Origin: Dolomedes plantarius
Lineage: Eukaryota; Arthropoda; Arachnida; Araneae; Dolomedidae
Length of the DNA stretch: 64,000 bases
Direction of reading: 5' to 3'
Assembly: GCA_907164885.2 (NCBI GenBank)
Contig: OU015503.1
Location: forward strand, 127,187,715-127,251,714
The translations under genes and the position numbers were made by a program. Numbering within the stretch: the stretch's first letter is position 1; each line of letters starts with the position of its first letter. Below the pieces are notes generated by a model. It worked only from the letters and a program-made list of their open reading frames with translations. It was not told where the DNA came from and did not search any database. Shown here piece after piece: positions 11,351 through 23,318 of this stretch.

Positions 11351-11731
11351 TATTCATTCATACTAGTGGAGCCATCTACTCCTTCATGTAGACGGATAAT
11401 TCCCATTTCTATCTTTTGTTCATTTGAAAGAAATAATGAAAGATTAGCAGGAACCATAAGTCTAGGGGGAAGCATTCCTGTTGATGTATCAACCCCTTTC
11501 TAACGATTCATTTGTTGTGCTTATGCAAGAAATAAGGAAAGATTAGTAAGAAATCAACTGTGGGTTTTACCCCCCCCCCCTTGGCGGATCAGTTCGCTTC
11601 CGTCTATACATTTTTTGTGCATATGAAATATAACGATGTATTAGAGAAAATTAAATTTCATATAAAAACGTAATGGAAAATGTTACACAGGCTATGTTAT
11701 AAATTTGAACTAATTATATTATTCATATAGG
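11351..11731. other. No gene seen; poly-C run
   Basis: This is AT-rich DNA with a run of about 13 C at 11570-11582. A 72-codon frame starting at 11285 overlaps the Tigger end and has no recognised domain. Confidence 0.4.
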
Positions 11732-11981
11732 CAGTGCTTTTTTTTCTAAAAAAATTGATGGGTATACTGTGTTTTCTCAAACAAAGGTGCGTATTTTTAG
11801 TACCGTGATTTCACACATCACGTCACAGGGGAACAAAAAATTCGCAATTTTAAAAGAACTTTTGTTATATATAATAATTGATTCGTAAGTTTCTTAAAAT
11901 TTCACTTAAGTTAAGCCAAAATATTAATTTAAAAAGGTGGGATACGCCGTATTCCCGCGTACCCCCAGAAAAAAAGCACTT
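11732..11981. mobile_element. hAT-like MITE, 250 bp
   Basis: The left end is CAGTGCTTTTTTTTCT. The right end, read inward, is AAGTGCTTTTTTTCTGGGGG. The flanks CATATAGG (11724-11731) and TATATAGG (11982-11989) agree at 7 of 8 positions, as expected for an old hAT 8-bp target duplication. The interior includes a GTGATTTCACACATCAC inverted motif. No coding sequence. Confidence 0.7.
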
Positions 11982-11989
11982 TATATAGG

Positions 11990-14900
11990 ACACATTAATT
12001 GTTTGTAGTTGTTCAACAAGATACCTTTTAAAAGTGTTTTGCAAATATACGGTGGTTGGTTGTTTGGTTAGTGTGTATCCACTCTGGAGTCTGATTGGAC
12101 AATGAGCCTCCAAGACAGCTGCAGCAATCGGAAGAATTCTCTCAGAGTATCGATTTTCCAGTGGGTTTGCATCACTATTTTGGATTGCAACCAATATCGC
12201 AAGGCAAGTAAAAGTATGTTTTGTGGTTAACTCTCTTTTAGGGCAATGTCTGTAATTTTGGTAAGTTTTTAACCATCTGGGTTGAATTTTATTCCTCTAA
12301 GAGGCTGAGTTCTTAATCTTACAGTGGTTTTAGTGTAACATCTATTATCATTGATTTCACATAATTGATGACGTGCTGGGATGGATTTTTCCTTATTCTG
12401 TATGTCACCACCCCTTTTAAATGCAGAATTTAAACAGGACTTCAAGAGTTTATATTTAGTTATCTGGACTCCAAGACCAATCCATAAGCAACATAATTCC
12501 TGTCTTTGCCAACATGAGCTAGTATCCATTGCATGATGCATTTTTTTCTTTAATATATCTATTTTAGTACACAGGTGATGAATATTTTGCGAAAGTTTTG
12601 AGCTATCGAGCTGTACGACTTTAAGGTCTGTCCTTGAGTAACAAGATTATCCCTTCAGCTTTATCATTATCTGATAGTGAAATGTACAAATTTAAAGACT
12701 TGAGGATTGCACAAAAATCGCATCTTAAGATTTAGGCTACTTTGCTTGCACCAAATTTCTGTTTGAAAGAAAAAGACAGATACTAGCGCAATCCGAAAGC
12801 ATAGTTTCATCTAATGATCCACCTGTACAAGTACGGACGAAATTATAATCAGAAAAGGAGGCTATCGTTTTGAGTCCCTTTTTGCAAATTTCTGACATTA
12901 ACTTATAGAGTTTTCGCACGTCTACCCTACCTTCGGTGTATATAATTTGAAGTGGCACTCCAATTAAATTCCAACACAGTTCTAAATTAATAAACATGTA
13001 TATTTAAATATTTGCACATATTTTTGCTTTTCAACAATAAACTACGTACTACTAGTACGATATATATATATAACATTCATGCAAGGCATATTCTTTCATT
13101 ATAGACACGTTGCAAATAAATACAGTTTGAAATACTCACAATACTTGAACGTCAAACCAGCAGTGCTGCTATGTAAACTTTAGGCCACAGTACTAAATAA
13201 CTTTCGTCTAACACGAACTCGCGTAGGTTAGCTTCAACCTAGCTAAACACCACTAGAGGTTGCTCGCAAAACTCCTTTCACTTTCTTTCACCTCTTCGCA
13301 CTTCCTCAACACTTCTTGTCACTTCGTTCCTTTAATCTAGCTGCTTGGTATTTATACCAACCGCATATGCCTTGAAATTAGAATATCTCAGCGACTTCTT
13401 TAATTTATTCACTTAAAAGTTTGATTCTTGTGAATCAAATCTTATGTAAACCATACAAACTCTCTTTTGAACAAGGATCTATGAGGTTTAAGTTTATTGA
13501 GGTGTCTGGGGGAAGAACTGATGGTAGGATCATCATATATTGCTCACGAAGAGGGTTCTAGGTCGATTTGCCTTCTAACTTCTTAGACATATTGCAAAAC
13601 ATATGATCTCTTGAGCCTTGACTTGCAAGTTCAGTCCTTAGATTTTTTTGAGACACTTAACCCTTATTTCAACTTATGATTTTTTTAGTAAATTTGAGGT
13701 CATTATAGCTTCTCTTCTGAAGTAACTCGAGACCTCGTTACCTCTACACCTGTATGTTATTTATTGAGGATACTGCTCTATTTATAATTTTGGTATCTCT
13801 CGCTTAGATTGTATCAAGTTTTTCTAATACATTTGGGGAATGAACTGAGATAGGAGTTGAATATTCCTCCATGGGTCTTATTAATGTCGTTTCATTGCTT
13901 TCGGCTTCGCCCAAAGTAGTTGAGTTTATAAGCGTTTTATTTGCCCAGTTCTTAATATATTCAGGGAAACGTAGTTCGGTACCCAAGATAACACCTAGAT
14001 GTATCGGGATTTCTATCTTAGACTCCTGTGAAGAGAACGTTGCCATTGCTTCGTTAGCCTAAATAAGTAGCTTTTCAGAGAGCACCACTGGGAGGTAATG
14101 TTGGTTAGTAGAATACGTCTTGTAGCAATACGTCTCTTTTAGAAACAGAGAAGATAGACCATTTCATAACATTCTATATATCTATGTAAGAAATTCCAAT
14201 CTATGTAAGACGTTCATCCCAAAATTTTACAGAGGAATATTTTAAATAATTCATTTTCTACAAAGGAATTTTTATCTTATTTCTAGGGGAAAAATCCTAT
14301 CTTTTCGTTTTCATATGCAAAGTTTCGCACTTGAAGCTATTCTCTGAAAGATGATTCATGTCATTTTTTTTATATTAGTTTTAAACTAGTGTTAAATTAG
14401 TCCTATTCTGTAGTTTCAATATAATTTTGGAACACATTCATAAAAAGCCTATTTCACACATTGGTAATTAAAGATATTTTAACTTTATTAATGATTTTAT
14501 TTCAATTTTTATTGTAAAAAGAAATAGATTTAAAAAAACTGCAAATATCTAGGGAAAAAATAGCTTTTAACATGAAAATTCGATCTTTGGACTCGCTTTA
14601 GTATTTAAAGTTATTCTCTGGGAAGATCTGAATCTCATGTCGCTCGTTTTTTACCTTTTTTGGTTCTAAACGACTTTTAAACACTTTAATTTAACAATGT
14701 AACTATGCATTTTTAAACATACCTATAAATCTTTAATCAGGTTCAGTGGAGTAATTTCTTGTGCTGCTCATACACTATTTAGCACTCTCGATAACTGAGA
14801 AATTTGCGAACCGTAGATCAAGAGAGCAGACTCTTCTGTTAATTAATGAAATTCTCGGCGTAATAGTCCTCTTGCATTAAGTGCCTCTGGATAAATTACT

Positions 14901-15163
14901 TGTGCATACATCTCAGCTTTGCAGATAATTTGACTTACTGTAACTCAAACAGGGAATTAACTGGCTGGAGATGAAACATTATATTTCTCCAATATCCTGC
15001 TACCTGTCATTTATATATTTTTTTTAATTACTAGAAAGCATTGAACGTTTAACGCAAAATGCATGGACAAAATTTTCAACAATACACTTAAGAGTGTGTT
15101 TCCACTCTATTCGCTTGTAATAGTAGTTCTCAATATTTCACATCAGATACTGATATTATCACG
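11990..15163. other. Gene-poor AT-rich stretch
   Basis: Minus-strand open frames at 11865-12194, 12269-12541 and 12737-12997 follow one another and may be pieces of one decayed coding region, but I recognise no domain in them. The segment about 14740-14990 resembles 20770-20990. Nothing else is supported. Confidence 0.35.
14740..14990. repeat. Dispersed repeat, copy A
   Basis: It shares with 20770-20990 the ordered blocks GTTAATTAATGAAATT, CTTGCATTAAGTG, CTCTG.AT.AATTAC and a downstream AT-rich part. Orientation is the same in both. Copy B runs into the assembly gap. The type of repeat is unknown. Confidence 0.5.
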
Positions 15164-15167
15164 TTAA

Positions 15168-15865
15168 GGCGACAATGGACCATGAAAAACTTTTTTTTAT
15201 TTATCAGCCAATTGCTATGAAATTTTGTATACTTATACAGTGTTGTTTAGAGAGGAAATGCTAAATTTAAAAAAATCAGAATTTAATTAATTAAGATATT
15301 AATTAAAATCAGCTTGTTAATTACTTTATTTTAAAATGTTCCATGCGCATCAATTTTTGTCTCAGATGTCTAATTTTCTTTCCTAAGCTAGCTTTATATT
15401 ATAATAAAAGTTAGTAGCAATATTTGATTTACAGTTATATTTATAAAACTAGAAAAGAAATCGATTAAAAATAGGTCATTTTATGCAAAATTTTATCAAA
15501 GTTTTTTTTTCGATTGAAAAAATTTAAGTGTTTTAAAATAGTATTAATGAATTGATTACTAAGTTTATTCTAACATATAAATAATCATTTATGAAATTTT
15601 TGAAATTCAAGAAAAATTATGAAGAATGGAACATTTTGAACTTACCGAAACGACATGAAAACTTGTTTTGAGAAAATAGCATTTAAAGTTTTAATTTAAC
15701 GTAAAATTTCCTTTGGTTACGTTTGAGAAAATACTTATAACGCGGTTAATAATGATCGGATCAACATATTTTTTTTTAATTTAAAGCTGATGAGTTGCAG
15801 AATCATTTTCTGAAAAAAAATCGTTTTGGGGACATATTTTTGTTAATCTGAAGGTCCTTGTCGCC
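15168..15865. mobile_element. piggyBac-like MITE with TTAA flanks
   Basis: The 698-bp AT-rich element is bounded by GGCGACAATGGACC on the left and GGTCCTTGTCGCC on the right. TTAA lies directly outside each end (15164-15167 and 15866-15869). A TTAA duplication with short GG-starting inverted repeats is the piggyBac pattern. No transposase is present, so the family call rests on the ends only. Confidence 0.6.
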
Positions 15866-15869
15866 TTAA

Positions 15870-17116
15870 ATCACAAACAGTTTGTAGGGGATAACATTAT
15901 TTTCTCCGTTTCTATATTTTATGAATCCTGCAACATGATAAAATACGGAGGGTTAGTTATTTGTTAGTCAACATGAATATTTAATGACAAGAGATTTGTT
16001 ATAACTGAACGTATTTACAAGTTTATATATCTGTAACATTATGGCAGATGTTGATATGTCATTTTCCATGTTTTCGGCAAATTAAAAAAGTAACTTTTGT
16101 TGGGAAATAAAAATAGCTCAATTAATTTTTTCAATCCAAGTATTCTTTAGTTAATACTCATATTCAACTTCAAGTATACGGCTGGTCTTCAATGAAAATT
16201 TTCAATTTGGGACTAAAATATTCAATTAGGGACCAAGTATTACCTCTTTTATACAAAGCAGCATTTGCCAATACGAATAACTTGGTATTATTTCATAATT
16301 CCACTATCAGCTTTTTCCACATTAAAGAACCAATTTTAAGTGGGACATATCAACTTAAACTTAAAATTGAATTTTTCGATCATATCAACATCTGCCATAA
16401 CGCCCAGATACACGACAAGGAACGAATATATAATTACAACGGCCGTCAGCGCAGAAAATTGAAGCCCATGGCACCCAGGTACTACAGTTTTATTTTCTAG
16501 TTGTTCTTTATAAACTACAGGAGGAACACAAACGAATGGAAATGGGTGTAGGAAATGGGTTTGCTTATTGTTTTCTGAAACTTCCCAATGACAACTACAA
16601 AGGAATATGTCCATTTACCACCATTGGTTTGAATGCCGATATATTCCACTTCTTCATCAGCCCGACAGCCTGGTACAGGCCAAGGCAGTACCAGTGAGTT
16701 TTCACCATCCAGCCCTATCAGACCCCAAAATTATCCACCGGTTAATTCCCATGATCTTGAGGTCTCTCTCGACACAATCAATCTATCTAGTACATGGTCT
16801 CCCCCTTATTCTAGTACCTCCCATTTTATAAAAAGTCAGTATTTTAAGAGGGTCAATGACTTCATATCTATAAACATGGCCGAGCCATCTGATACGATAA
16901 GATTGAATTACCCTTATTATTTAGTTGCGTATGTTTAAGGTATAATAATTCATGGTTATAATGAATTCTCAGGATGTTATTTTCTCGCACTGAACCATAA
17001 ATTCTACGTAGACTCTTTCTCTCAAAAACTAAGATTTTATTGTCATCAGATTTATTTATGGGCCAGTATTTACAGCCATAAAGAATAGCTGGTCTTCTTT
17101 AGATTTATATTTTTAA
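15870..17116. other. No gene recognised; short inverted repeat
   Basis: A perfect 20-bp inverted repeat, TTATGGCAGATGTTGATATG, lies at 16039-16058 and 16381-16400. A minus-strand open frame (16336-16614) includes a hydrophobic run (LTAVVIIYSFLVVYLGVM) but has no recognised family. It could be a transposon relic or chance. Confidence 0.35.
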
Positions 17117-17221
17117 CTAGCACTTCGCTACACAGTACATTCAAATTAAACACAACGGTCAATGTATGCAATTAATGCCAAAAAAATAAATAAATAAATA
17201 CATAAATAAATATATATTTAT

Positions 17222-17312
<91 letters not shown>

Positions 17313-17965
17313 ATATATATATATATATATTATTTATAAATAATCGTAAGGGATATTTTTTATAAACAAATAATGTAGAAGAAAGTATTCAAATTAAATC
17401 TAACAGAACATACTAAAGAATATAGTACAGTGAATGAAGTACAGTTTGAGGAACTTATCTTTTACTGTATTTTAATATTTTTTTAATAATGTCCAATCGT
17501 CTGCCGCATTAGAAAGGAAAAAAAATATTTTTTGTTTATTTCGTTCTCATGCACGTAACGATAAATTTATTTAAAGTATCAGAAAAGAAATCACGTGATC
17601 AGCATTAATAAATTAAATTCTAAAAGTTAATCTTAAAAATTCACCAAAAATCAGAAAAGGGAGGCAAAGATTCGAAAAGGAATTCATTTGAAGGAATTTA
17701 TATGATCTTTCTCGTGATATAAATTTTATTACCCTCAAATTATTATTTTAAATGCAAACTTAAAAAAAGTTACTAAAACAGCTTAAAAATTTAATTTTAA
17801 AAATCTAAGAAGAATTTTTCAAAAATCTCTCTTAGTGCATCCCTACACTATAAGAAAAATCGCCATGCAAAATGTCAGCCCTTTAGGTCCAGCCAGCGGT
17901 TTGGTCTGTGCGTTGTATGTCAGTCAGTGAGTCAGTCAGTTACGGAACTGTTATATATATATAGA
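17117..17965 (-). mobile_element. Helitron-like element, family 1 copy 2
   Basis: On the minus strand it starts TCTATATATATAACAGTTCC and ends at CTAG, with A and T outside. Its GC-rich 3'-terminal block is partly deleted (CTAG is followed directly by CACTTCGCTAC on the plus strand). It keeps an internal segment of about 130 bp, near 17350-17480, that copy 1 lacks and copy 3 has. It contains a large (TA)n tract at about 17205-17330. Confidence 0.65.
17205..17335. repeat. (TA)n tract
   Basis: Alternating TA with few interruptions, internal to Helitron-like copy 2. Confidence 0.9.
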
Positions 17966-18779
17966 TTATACCGACACATTGAGGACACCCAAATTATACG
18001 AGATAAGTCGGATTCATTTCTTCCCGCGTAAAACTGTGGCTGCTCTTTCTGTGTATGTACTCTGTGGTTCGAAATCCTTTGGAACTGAAACTAAAAAACA
18101 TATTAATATCGTTGCTATATAAAGGAATCTCAGAATAACGAGTAACTAAATAAATGTAAATATTTACAACAAATTATCCATTAACCAGACCGACGGAAGT
18201 ATTAATAAATACATGCTACCCACTATGTATTCCTCAAGACTGAACTAAGTCAGCCCACTCACCGATAAAGTCGTAGCTTCTTGCTAATATTTGTGGTCCC
18301 AGCCCACACATTCAGTTTATTTTTTTCTACAAGGACCTTTTCCTTTCTTAGAAATGTTTTTCGCACGCTCTCAGAAAGGTGAGGTTAAGAGAAAATTGCT
18401 GATTATTAAAAGTTTAGTAGTAATATAAGAATAATTATAATTACAAGATAAAAAAACTTTTTATATACCACGTTTTTAAATTTTCTGTTGAATCATATAA
18501 ACTTGACAATTCTCTCTTAATTGCACAAACCTTCACTTAATATTCTTTTTCACTTTTTTTTTATTTTTAATCACTTTTTAGTCGTTTCCACTATCCACAG
18601 ACTTTAAAAACTTTAATTTTTATAATTTTTTTTTTTAATTTTTCGAACAATATTTTTGTAAACAAACTAAATTCACATGTATTCTGTTTTCAAAATCGTC
18701 AAACGCCGTTACGCAAAAGTACAAGCATTGAATTCGATCGAAGAGCCACCTTGCGGATTTTTTTCGGCTAAAAGAATGA

Positions 18780-18935
18780 AAAGAATGCATTGCCATCGTG
18801 TCCTGAGCTATTCTAAAAGTTTCAAATGTCTAGCTAGTCGGGAAGTTAGAAATCGATTGCAAGATTGTACTGGACAAACACACGCGCAAACAAACAAACA
18901 AGAAAGCGAGTTAATAAAAACATGGTAATAATAAT
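18780..18935 (+). repeat. Dispersed repeat shared with 24140-24300
   Basis: The copy ends in an (ACAA)n-type tail followed by GAAAGCGAGTTAAT and AAAACATGGTAA, as does the copy at 24140-24300. The shared 3' end suggests a retroposed or terminally anchored repeat. In the second copy the GTGCGTTGCCATCGT motif is itself repeated three times. No coding sequence. Confidence 0.55.
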
Positions 18936-19984
18936 TCTAGGAAATGCTTCTATGAATTAAAAGTGTTGTGAAAACCCCACAGCTCAGGCGTATTTTCTCT
19001 CTTGTATTGAAAATCCCTTTCTCTTAAATATAACTGGAGATTAATAAAATCATCTGTTTTCTAGACACGTACGTACCAGTAACCACTAGGTCGTATTGTT
19101 GTGATCTTCACAAGTGAGCTTACATTTCCTCCGTCAAAAAAAAAAAAAAGAGAGAGAGACCGAGGGAACCCGTAGCCCAAATCTAATTTTGATTTTTTCG
19201 GGTGGTCAACAACTTAGCCACACATTAGGAGGCGTATTTTGAGCTTTTCATATGTTGGAAAAGATTGCAGAAGGGTTAATGACGTGCAAATCTGACATTT
19301 TACATTTTCTTCTGAATTCTCTCGATCTCACCTCCGTACAAGAATGGAAATTATCTAAGAGAAACAGAATTGTAGTTTTCGCGTTTATCGTAATCGAAAT
19401 ATCGATATTCGAAATGCCTGCCAAATCTAACCAAAAGGAAGCGCGATGAAGTGAAGGGATTCCGCATAGCATATGCTGAAGTGGGTTTTTGAAATGCAGA
19501 CTTGCCATAACTGGGGAGAAATCTCATTGAGGTTTGATTTCAAGAATATTTATATTACTGACAATCGACATATGGTTGTTCATTATTTTCAAGTAAACTG
19601 TATCTAGAATTCAATTGTTCAATATAACGTTTTTCTAAGGACGGAACTGTTCCGTTAAGAATTCAAAACGAAAATTGACTTTTTGTTATAGTAATCGCTT
19701 TTACTATTATTTAATTTAATGTGGAAGCAAAAGATTCCCAACCTTCGGTATCTTACGATGATATATTAAAGTAAATGCAAAAGCGACCTTTTTTTCTACA
19801 TAAAATCGAAGTCTCGCCGTGGTAGATAAGCCGTAACTTAATATAATCATTGACAAATCGTGTTCTATGACCGATCAGATGGACATTTCTCCTCACTAAA
19901 ACCGACTGAAGAGCCTATTTCTAACCAATGTAATAACGATTGTTTCCTTAAAGCTAACTAGGGTTGTGAGAGAAATCGAACTTC

Positions 19985-20030
19985 ATATTCTGCATCTCGA
20001 GTCTACATGCTAACCACTTAACTATATGTC
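19985..20030 (-). repeat. tRNA-like SINE-head relic
   Basis: On the minus strand TAGTTAAGTGGTTAGCATG resembles an A box, and GAAGTTCGATTTCTC resembles a B box about 30 bases later. Stems are poor and no acceptor pairing is seen, so it is a SINE head or tRNA pseudogene at best. Confidence 0.35.
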
Positions 20031-20076
20031 ATGTTGTTCACCGACTTGTATTTCACATATTAAAGGAATATAAATG

Positions 20077-20530
20077 CAGTGGTACCTCGACTTACGAGTG
20101 TCTCGACTTACGAGTTTTTCGAGATACGAGCATTCGCTCGGCAGATTTTTTGCATCGAGTTACGAGCAAAAATTCGGGTTACGAGCAAGCTTCAGATACC
20201 CCACAGCTAGTTTCGCAGCGAACGCGATGTGTACTTGACTTAGTTCATCAGCATCTTCAAGTCTCATCTCCAAGGTAAATGTTGTACATTACACTTAATA
20301 AAGCAGGTTTACTGCCATACATTCTATTGTATTGCATTTTATAAAACGTTCGTCATTTATAAGAACATTTTTCTTATTTAAAACATGTAACCAAAAATTT
20401 TGTGTTCGGGGAGCCGGAACGAATTATGGCATTTCCATTCATTTCAATGGGGAAAATTGATTCGAGATACGAGTATTCGAGTTACGAGCTCCGTCATAGA
20501 ACAAATTAAACTCGTAAGTCGATACCACTG
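20077..20530. mobile_element. Tigger-type MITE
   Basis: The 454-bp element has ends CAGTGGTACCTCGACTTACG and, read inward from the right, CAGTGGTATCGACTTACG. TA follows on the right; TG precedes on the left. Internal ACTTACGAGT, GAGATACGAG and CATTTCAATGGGGAAAATTG motifs are typical of a nonautonomous Tigger family widespread in animals. No coding sequence. Confidence 0.75.
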
Positions 20531-20769
20531 TATTATCTTAACACTATTTAAATCCCCATTTGTATCCTTAGAGAGAAAGAGAACATGTCCTCACATATTT
20601 ACAAAAATTTTTAAATAAAGTAAATAAGCCTTGATGTTCAGTTATGCAACCCGAGGGTAAAAGTATCTAACTTGTACTCTTGTTACGTCATTTATCTTTT
20701 TTCCCCCCTTTTTTTAAAGCAGCAAATGAGACCAAAAGCGCACGCTATTGAATACTTAGATGCCCATTT

Positions 20770-20990
20770 ATAAGTAATGAAGTAGTTCTCGTACTATTTA
20801 TCGAATACTTTGCAGACTCGGTAAAACATGCGAATTTCTGATCAAAAGAGCGCGAAGGAATTCCTGTTAATTAATGAAATTTTCAGTCTAATAAACTCCT
20901 TGCATTAAGTGGCTCTGTATTAATTACCTGTTTATGCATATCTCTCGAATCACTCAGTCGATAATTCAACTTCTTCAAAATCGTGACATG
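20770..20990. repeat. Dispersed repeat, copy B
   Basis: Partner of 14740-14990 in the same orientation. It ends at the assembly gap, so its full extent is unknown. Confidence 0.5.
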
Positions 20991-21000
20991 GAATTCAAAA

Positions 21001-21500
21001 NNNNNNNNNNNNNNNNNNNNNNNNNNNNNNNNNNNNNNNNNNNNNNNNNNNNNNNNNNNNNNNNNNNNNNNNNNNNNNNNNNNNNNNNNNNNNNNNNNNN
21101 NNNNNNNNNNNNNNNNNNNNNNNNNNNNNNNNNNNNNNNNNNNNNNNNNNNNNNNNNNNNNNNNNNNNNNNNNNNNNNNNNNNNNNNNNNNNNNNNNNNN
21201 NNNNNNNNNNNNNNNNNNNNNNNNNNNNNNNNNNNNNNNNNNNNNNNNNNNNNNNNNNNNNNNNNNNNNNNNNNNNNNNNNNNNNNNNNNNNNNNNNNNN
21301 NNNNNNNNNNNNNNNNNNNNNNNNNNNNNNNNNNNNNNNNNNNNNNNNNNNNNNNNNNNNNNNNNNNNNNNNNNNNNNNNNNNNNNNNNNNNNNNNNNNN
21401 NNNNNNNNNNNNNNNNNNNNNNNNNNNNNNNNNNNNNNNNNNNNNNNNNNNNNNNNNNNNNNNNNNNNNNNNNNNNNNNNNNNNNNNNNNNNNNNNNNNN
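21001..21500. other. Assembly gap of 500 N
   Basis: Exactly 500 undetermined bases. The catalytic part of the Tc1-like transposase at 21501-21789 would fall here. Confidence 1.
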
Positions 21501-21789
21501 TGGCACCGTCATTAAACTGGGTGGTAATTTGAGCTAATGTTTGGCTTCGCTGGCTACGTACAATACGCCTGAGCCGTCTCTCACCACGCACTGTCAAGGC
21601 TAATTGTCCTTTGCAGTTTGCCCGATCGCTAATTTTTTTTCCACCATCCATGTATTCTTGGTAAACTCTTGACACTGTCGACCTTGAAAATCATAGCTGT
21701 CTGACGATTTCGGTTATTGAATGGCCCATGCGTCGCGCACATAAGATTTGTCCGCGATCGAAGGCGTCTAAATCAGGCAGTTTACCCAT
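21501..21789 (-). pseudogene. N-terminal part of a Tc1-like transposase, cut by the gap
   Basis: The minus strand opens with MGKLPDLDAFDRGQILC at 21789 and continues into MGHSITEIVRQL, then an in-frame stop, then FSRSTVSRVYQEYMDGGKK, ANCKGQLALTVRGERRL and AQITTQFNDGA up to the gap. This is the paired helix-turn-helix DNA-binding region of Tc1-like transposases. The stop inside the second helix region makes it a pseudogene. The catalytic domain lies in the gap or is missing, because 20883-21000 does not resemble it. Confidence 0.8.
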
Positions 21790-22737
21790 ACTGGCAATTC
21801 CAACAACTAATTCAGAACAACCACAGTACGCGCTATATATGCAGTTACCACAGCACCCTCACTTGCGCATACATGATGCGCAGCGCTACACAATTTGCAA
21901 AAGCTTTGCTATCCCTAATTCAGTGCCACTTCAGTGTATATGCGTTACGAAATTATCTCACGACAAACACGTCAGAAATTTGCAGGAGTAACAACATTGG
22001 CGTCCGCGTGAGAAAACTCACACACTTTGTCTTTAGAAAAGCACGGTAAAAGTGCATAAGATGGTCAGATTTGGCGAAATTTGGCACGATTTCTTTTTCG
22101 TAAATTTTATAAATTTTAAAAATTTTATGCACAATGGAATTAAATTAAAATGTCGCACGCGGGAGAAAACTCGGAGTTTATTAAGAAAGAGAAATAACCA
22201 AATTCCGGGGGCCCCCTTCATGCAGTAAAAATGCACTTCGGGGTGCCCCTTGTTTTTTTTTTTACGAGAAACATCCATAAGAGCAATGCAAATGCAATGA
22301 AAATCGTAAACAATGAGTATCAAAATAGTAAAAACACAGTATAGAAAAATATTATACACAATTGCATTGTACCAAATTTTTACATTTGCAAATGTATGGC
22401 GTCAGTTTTTTAAATTATCAAAAAAATTCTGAAACTTAAGACAGAAAATATGAGTACTTACTTTAGGCAGAACTAGCTTTTTCCGAAGGCTGCGGTATAA
22501 ATAAATCTTCAACACAATGTATGAAGTCAATAAATTAGAAGAAGCAAAAAAGAAATAAATTAGAAGCTTTCCTTTCAGGTTCAGGTATTTCAACTTGTCG
22601 GAGCTCCAAGGTCTGTAGGACTCCAATTGTAACATTATATATCTGAAATATATTTACTCAGCAGGTAATTAAATATCATAAATAGGCCCTTATCAATAAA
22701 AACATAATACAAGTAAAATAAGTAATAGTAAAATAAA
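21790..22737. other. No gene; repeat pieces
   Basis: The segment 21939-22025 resembles 23500-23600: both have ACAAACACGTCAGAAATTT, a (T/G)CAGGAGT block and GAGAAAACTC(A/G)CACACTT-type text. A C/G-rich CCGGGGGCCCCC motif lies near 22205. No coding region is recognised. Confidence 0.4.
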
Positions 22738-22812
22738 AGCAAACGCCGGGAATCGCACCCGGGAGAAAAATTACAAGGCGCACTCGCATCCACTGGGCCA
22801 GAGTTGCCACAG
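22738..22812 (-). repeat. tRNA-like sequence, SINE head or tRNA pseudogene
   Basis: On the minus strand it contains an A box (TGGCCCAGTGGATGC) and a B box (GGGTGCGATTCCC), and it starts GCAA and ends TTGC as if for an acceptor stem. A T run follows. The anticodon arm does not pair (a T-rich stretch takes its place), so a working tRNA is unlikely. It lies just downstream, in minus-strand sense, of a Jockey-like fragment. Confidence 0.5.
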
Positions 22813-22937
22813 TTATTTAAGAAAAATGAGGAAGATATTCGCACTGACATTATAGTAAAGTTCTAGGGGGTTGGTAAAAAATACAAGAGGGAGGAGTATA
22901 AAAATAAGAATAAGTAAGCAAGATAGAAGAGACAATG

Positions 22938-23318
22938 TTAGCTCTTAAGAAGACACGCCCGAGGGCGTTTGCGGTTAGCACGGTGGGAGTAGTCATAGTC
23001 TGGAAACTCAGCTGTAATCTCATTGCGAATGTTAGGAATATTATCAAAAAAATTCTTAGAGAGTTTAAGTGCCGTTTTCTTGAAGGAAAGGATACTGAAG
23101 TCTCGTCGTATGGTTTCATTAGACATATAACGGATCGCTCGGCGAATACGTCTGAGAGTCAAGTTGTGGATGACCTCCAGTTTATGGATATGAGTTTTCG
23201 CGGCGTAGAACCAGACCGGTATTGCATAAAGAGCTACGGGGAGAATAACTTGTTTAAAAAGAAGGACTTTGTTTCTCATGGAAAAATGGCTGCCGTATAT
23301 TAATGAGCGAAGTTGCAT
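22938..23318 (-). pseudogene. Jockey-like non-LTR retrotransposon, C-terminal reverse-transcriptase tail
   Basis: About 126 codons encode the end of the ORF2 protein of a Jockey-type non-LTR retrotransposon, downstream of the catalytic reverse transcriptase. The tell-tale order is KVLLFKQVILPVALYAIPVW, then AAKTHIHKLEVIHN, LTLRRI, and SKNFFDNI followed by FPDYDYSHRANRKRPR near the end. This is the usual end of the protein. The RT active site (YADD) and the endonuclease are absent, so it is a 5'-truncated relic, as is common for this class. It stands alone, with no matching frame upstream. Confidence 0.8.

Larger units (their letters stand above)
17966..20076. other. No gene seen; repeat pieces only
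   Basis: The part 18780-18935 matches 24140-24300 (shared CATTGCCATCGTGT, CAAATGTCTAGCTAGTCGG, ATCGATTGCAAGAT and ACAAACAAACAAGAAAGC blocks). An A15/(GA)n run lies at 19136-19160. A tRNA-like relic lies near 19985-20030. No exon-like block is visible. Confidence 0.45.

Noticed and set aside
16336..16614. Minus-strand frame with a hydrophobic segment
   Set aside because: One hydrophobic run without a family match, conserved context or splice sites is not enough to call a gene.
20883..21675. Frames spanning the N block
   Set aside because: They cross the 500-base assembly gap and carry no information there. Only the Tc1 part right of the gap is kept.
22738..22812. Functional tRNA gene
   Set aside because: A and B boxes are good, but the anticodon arm does not pair, so it is kept only as a tRNA-like repeat.
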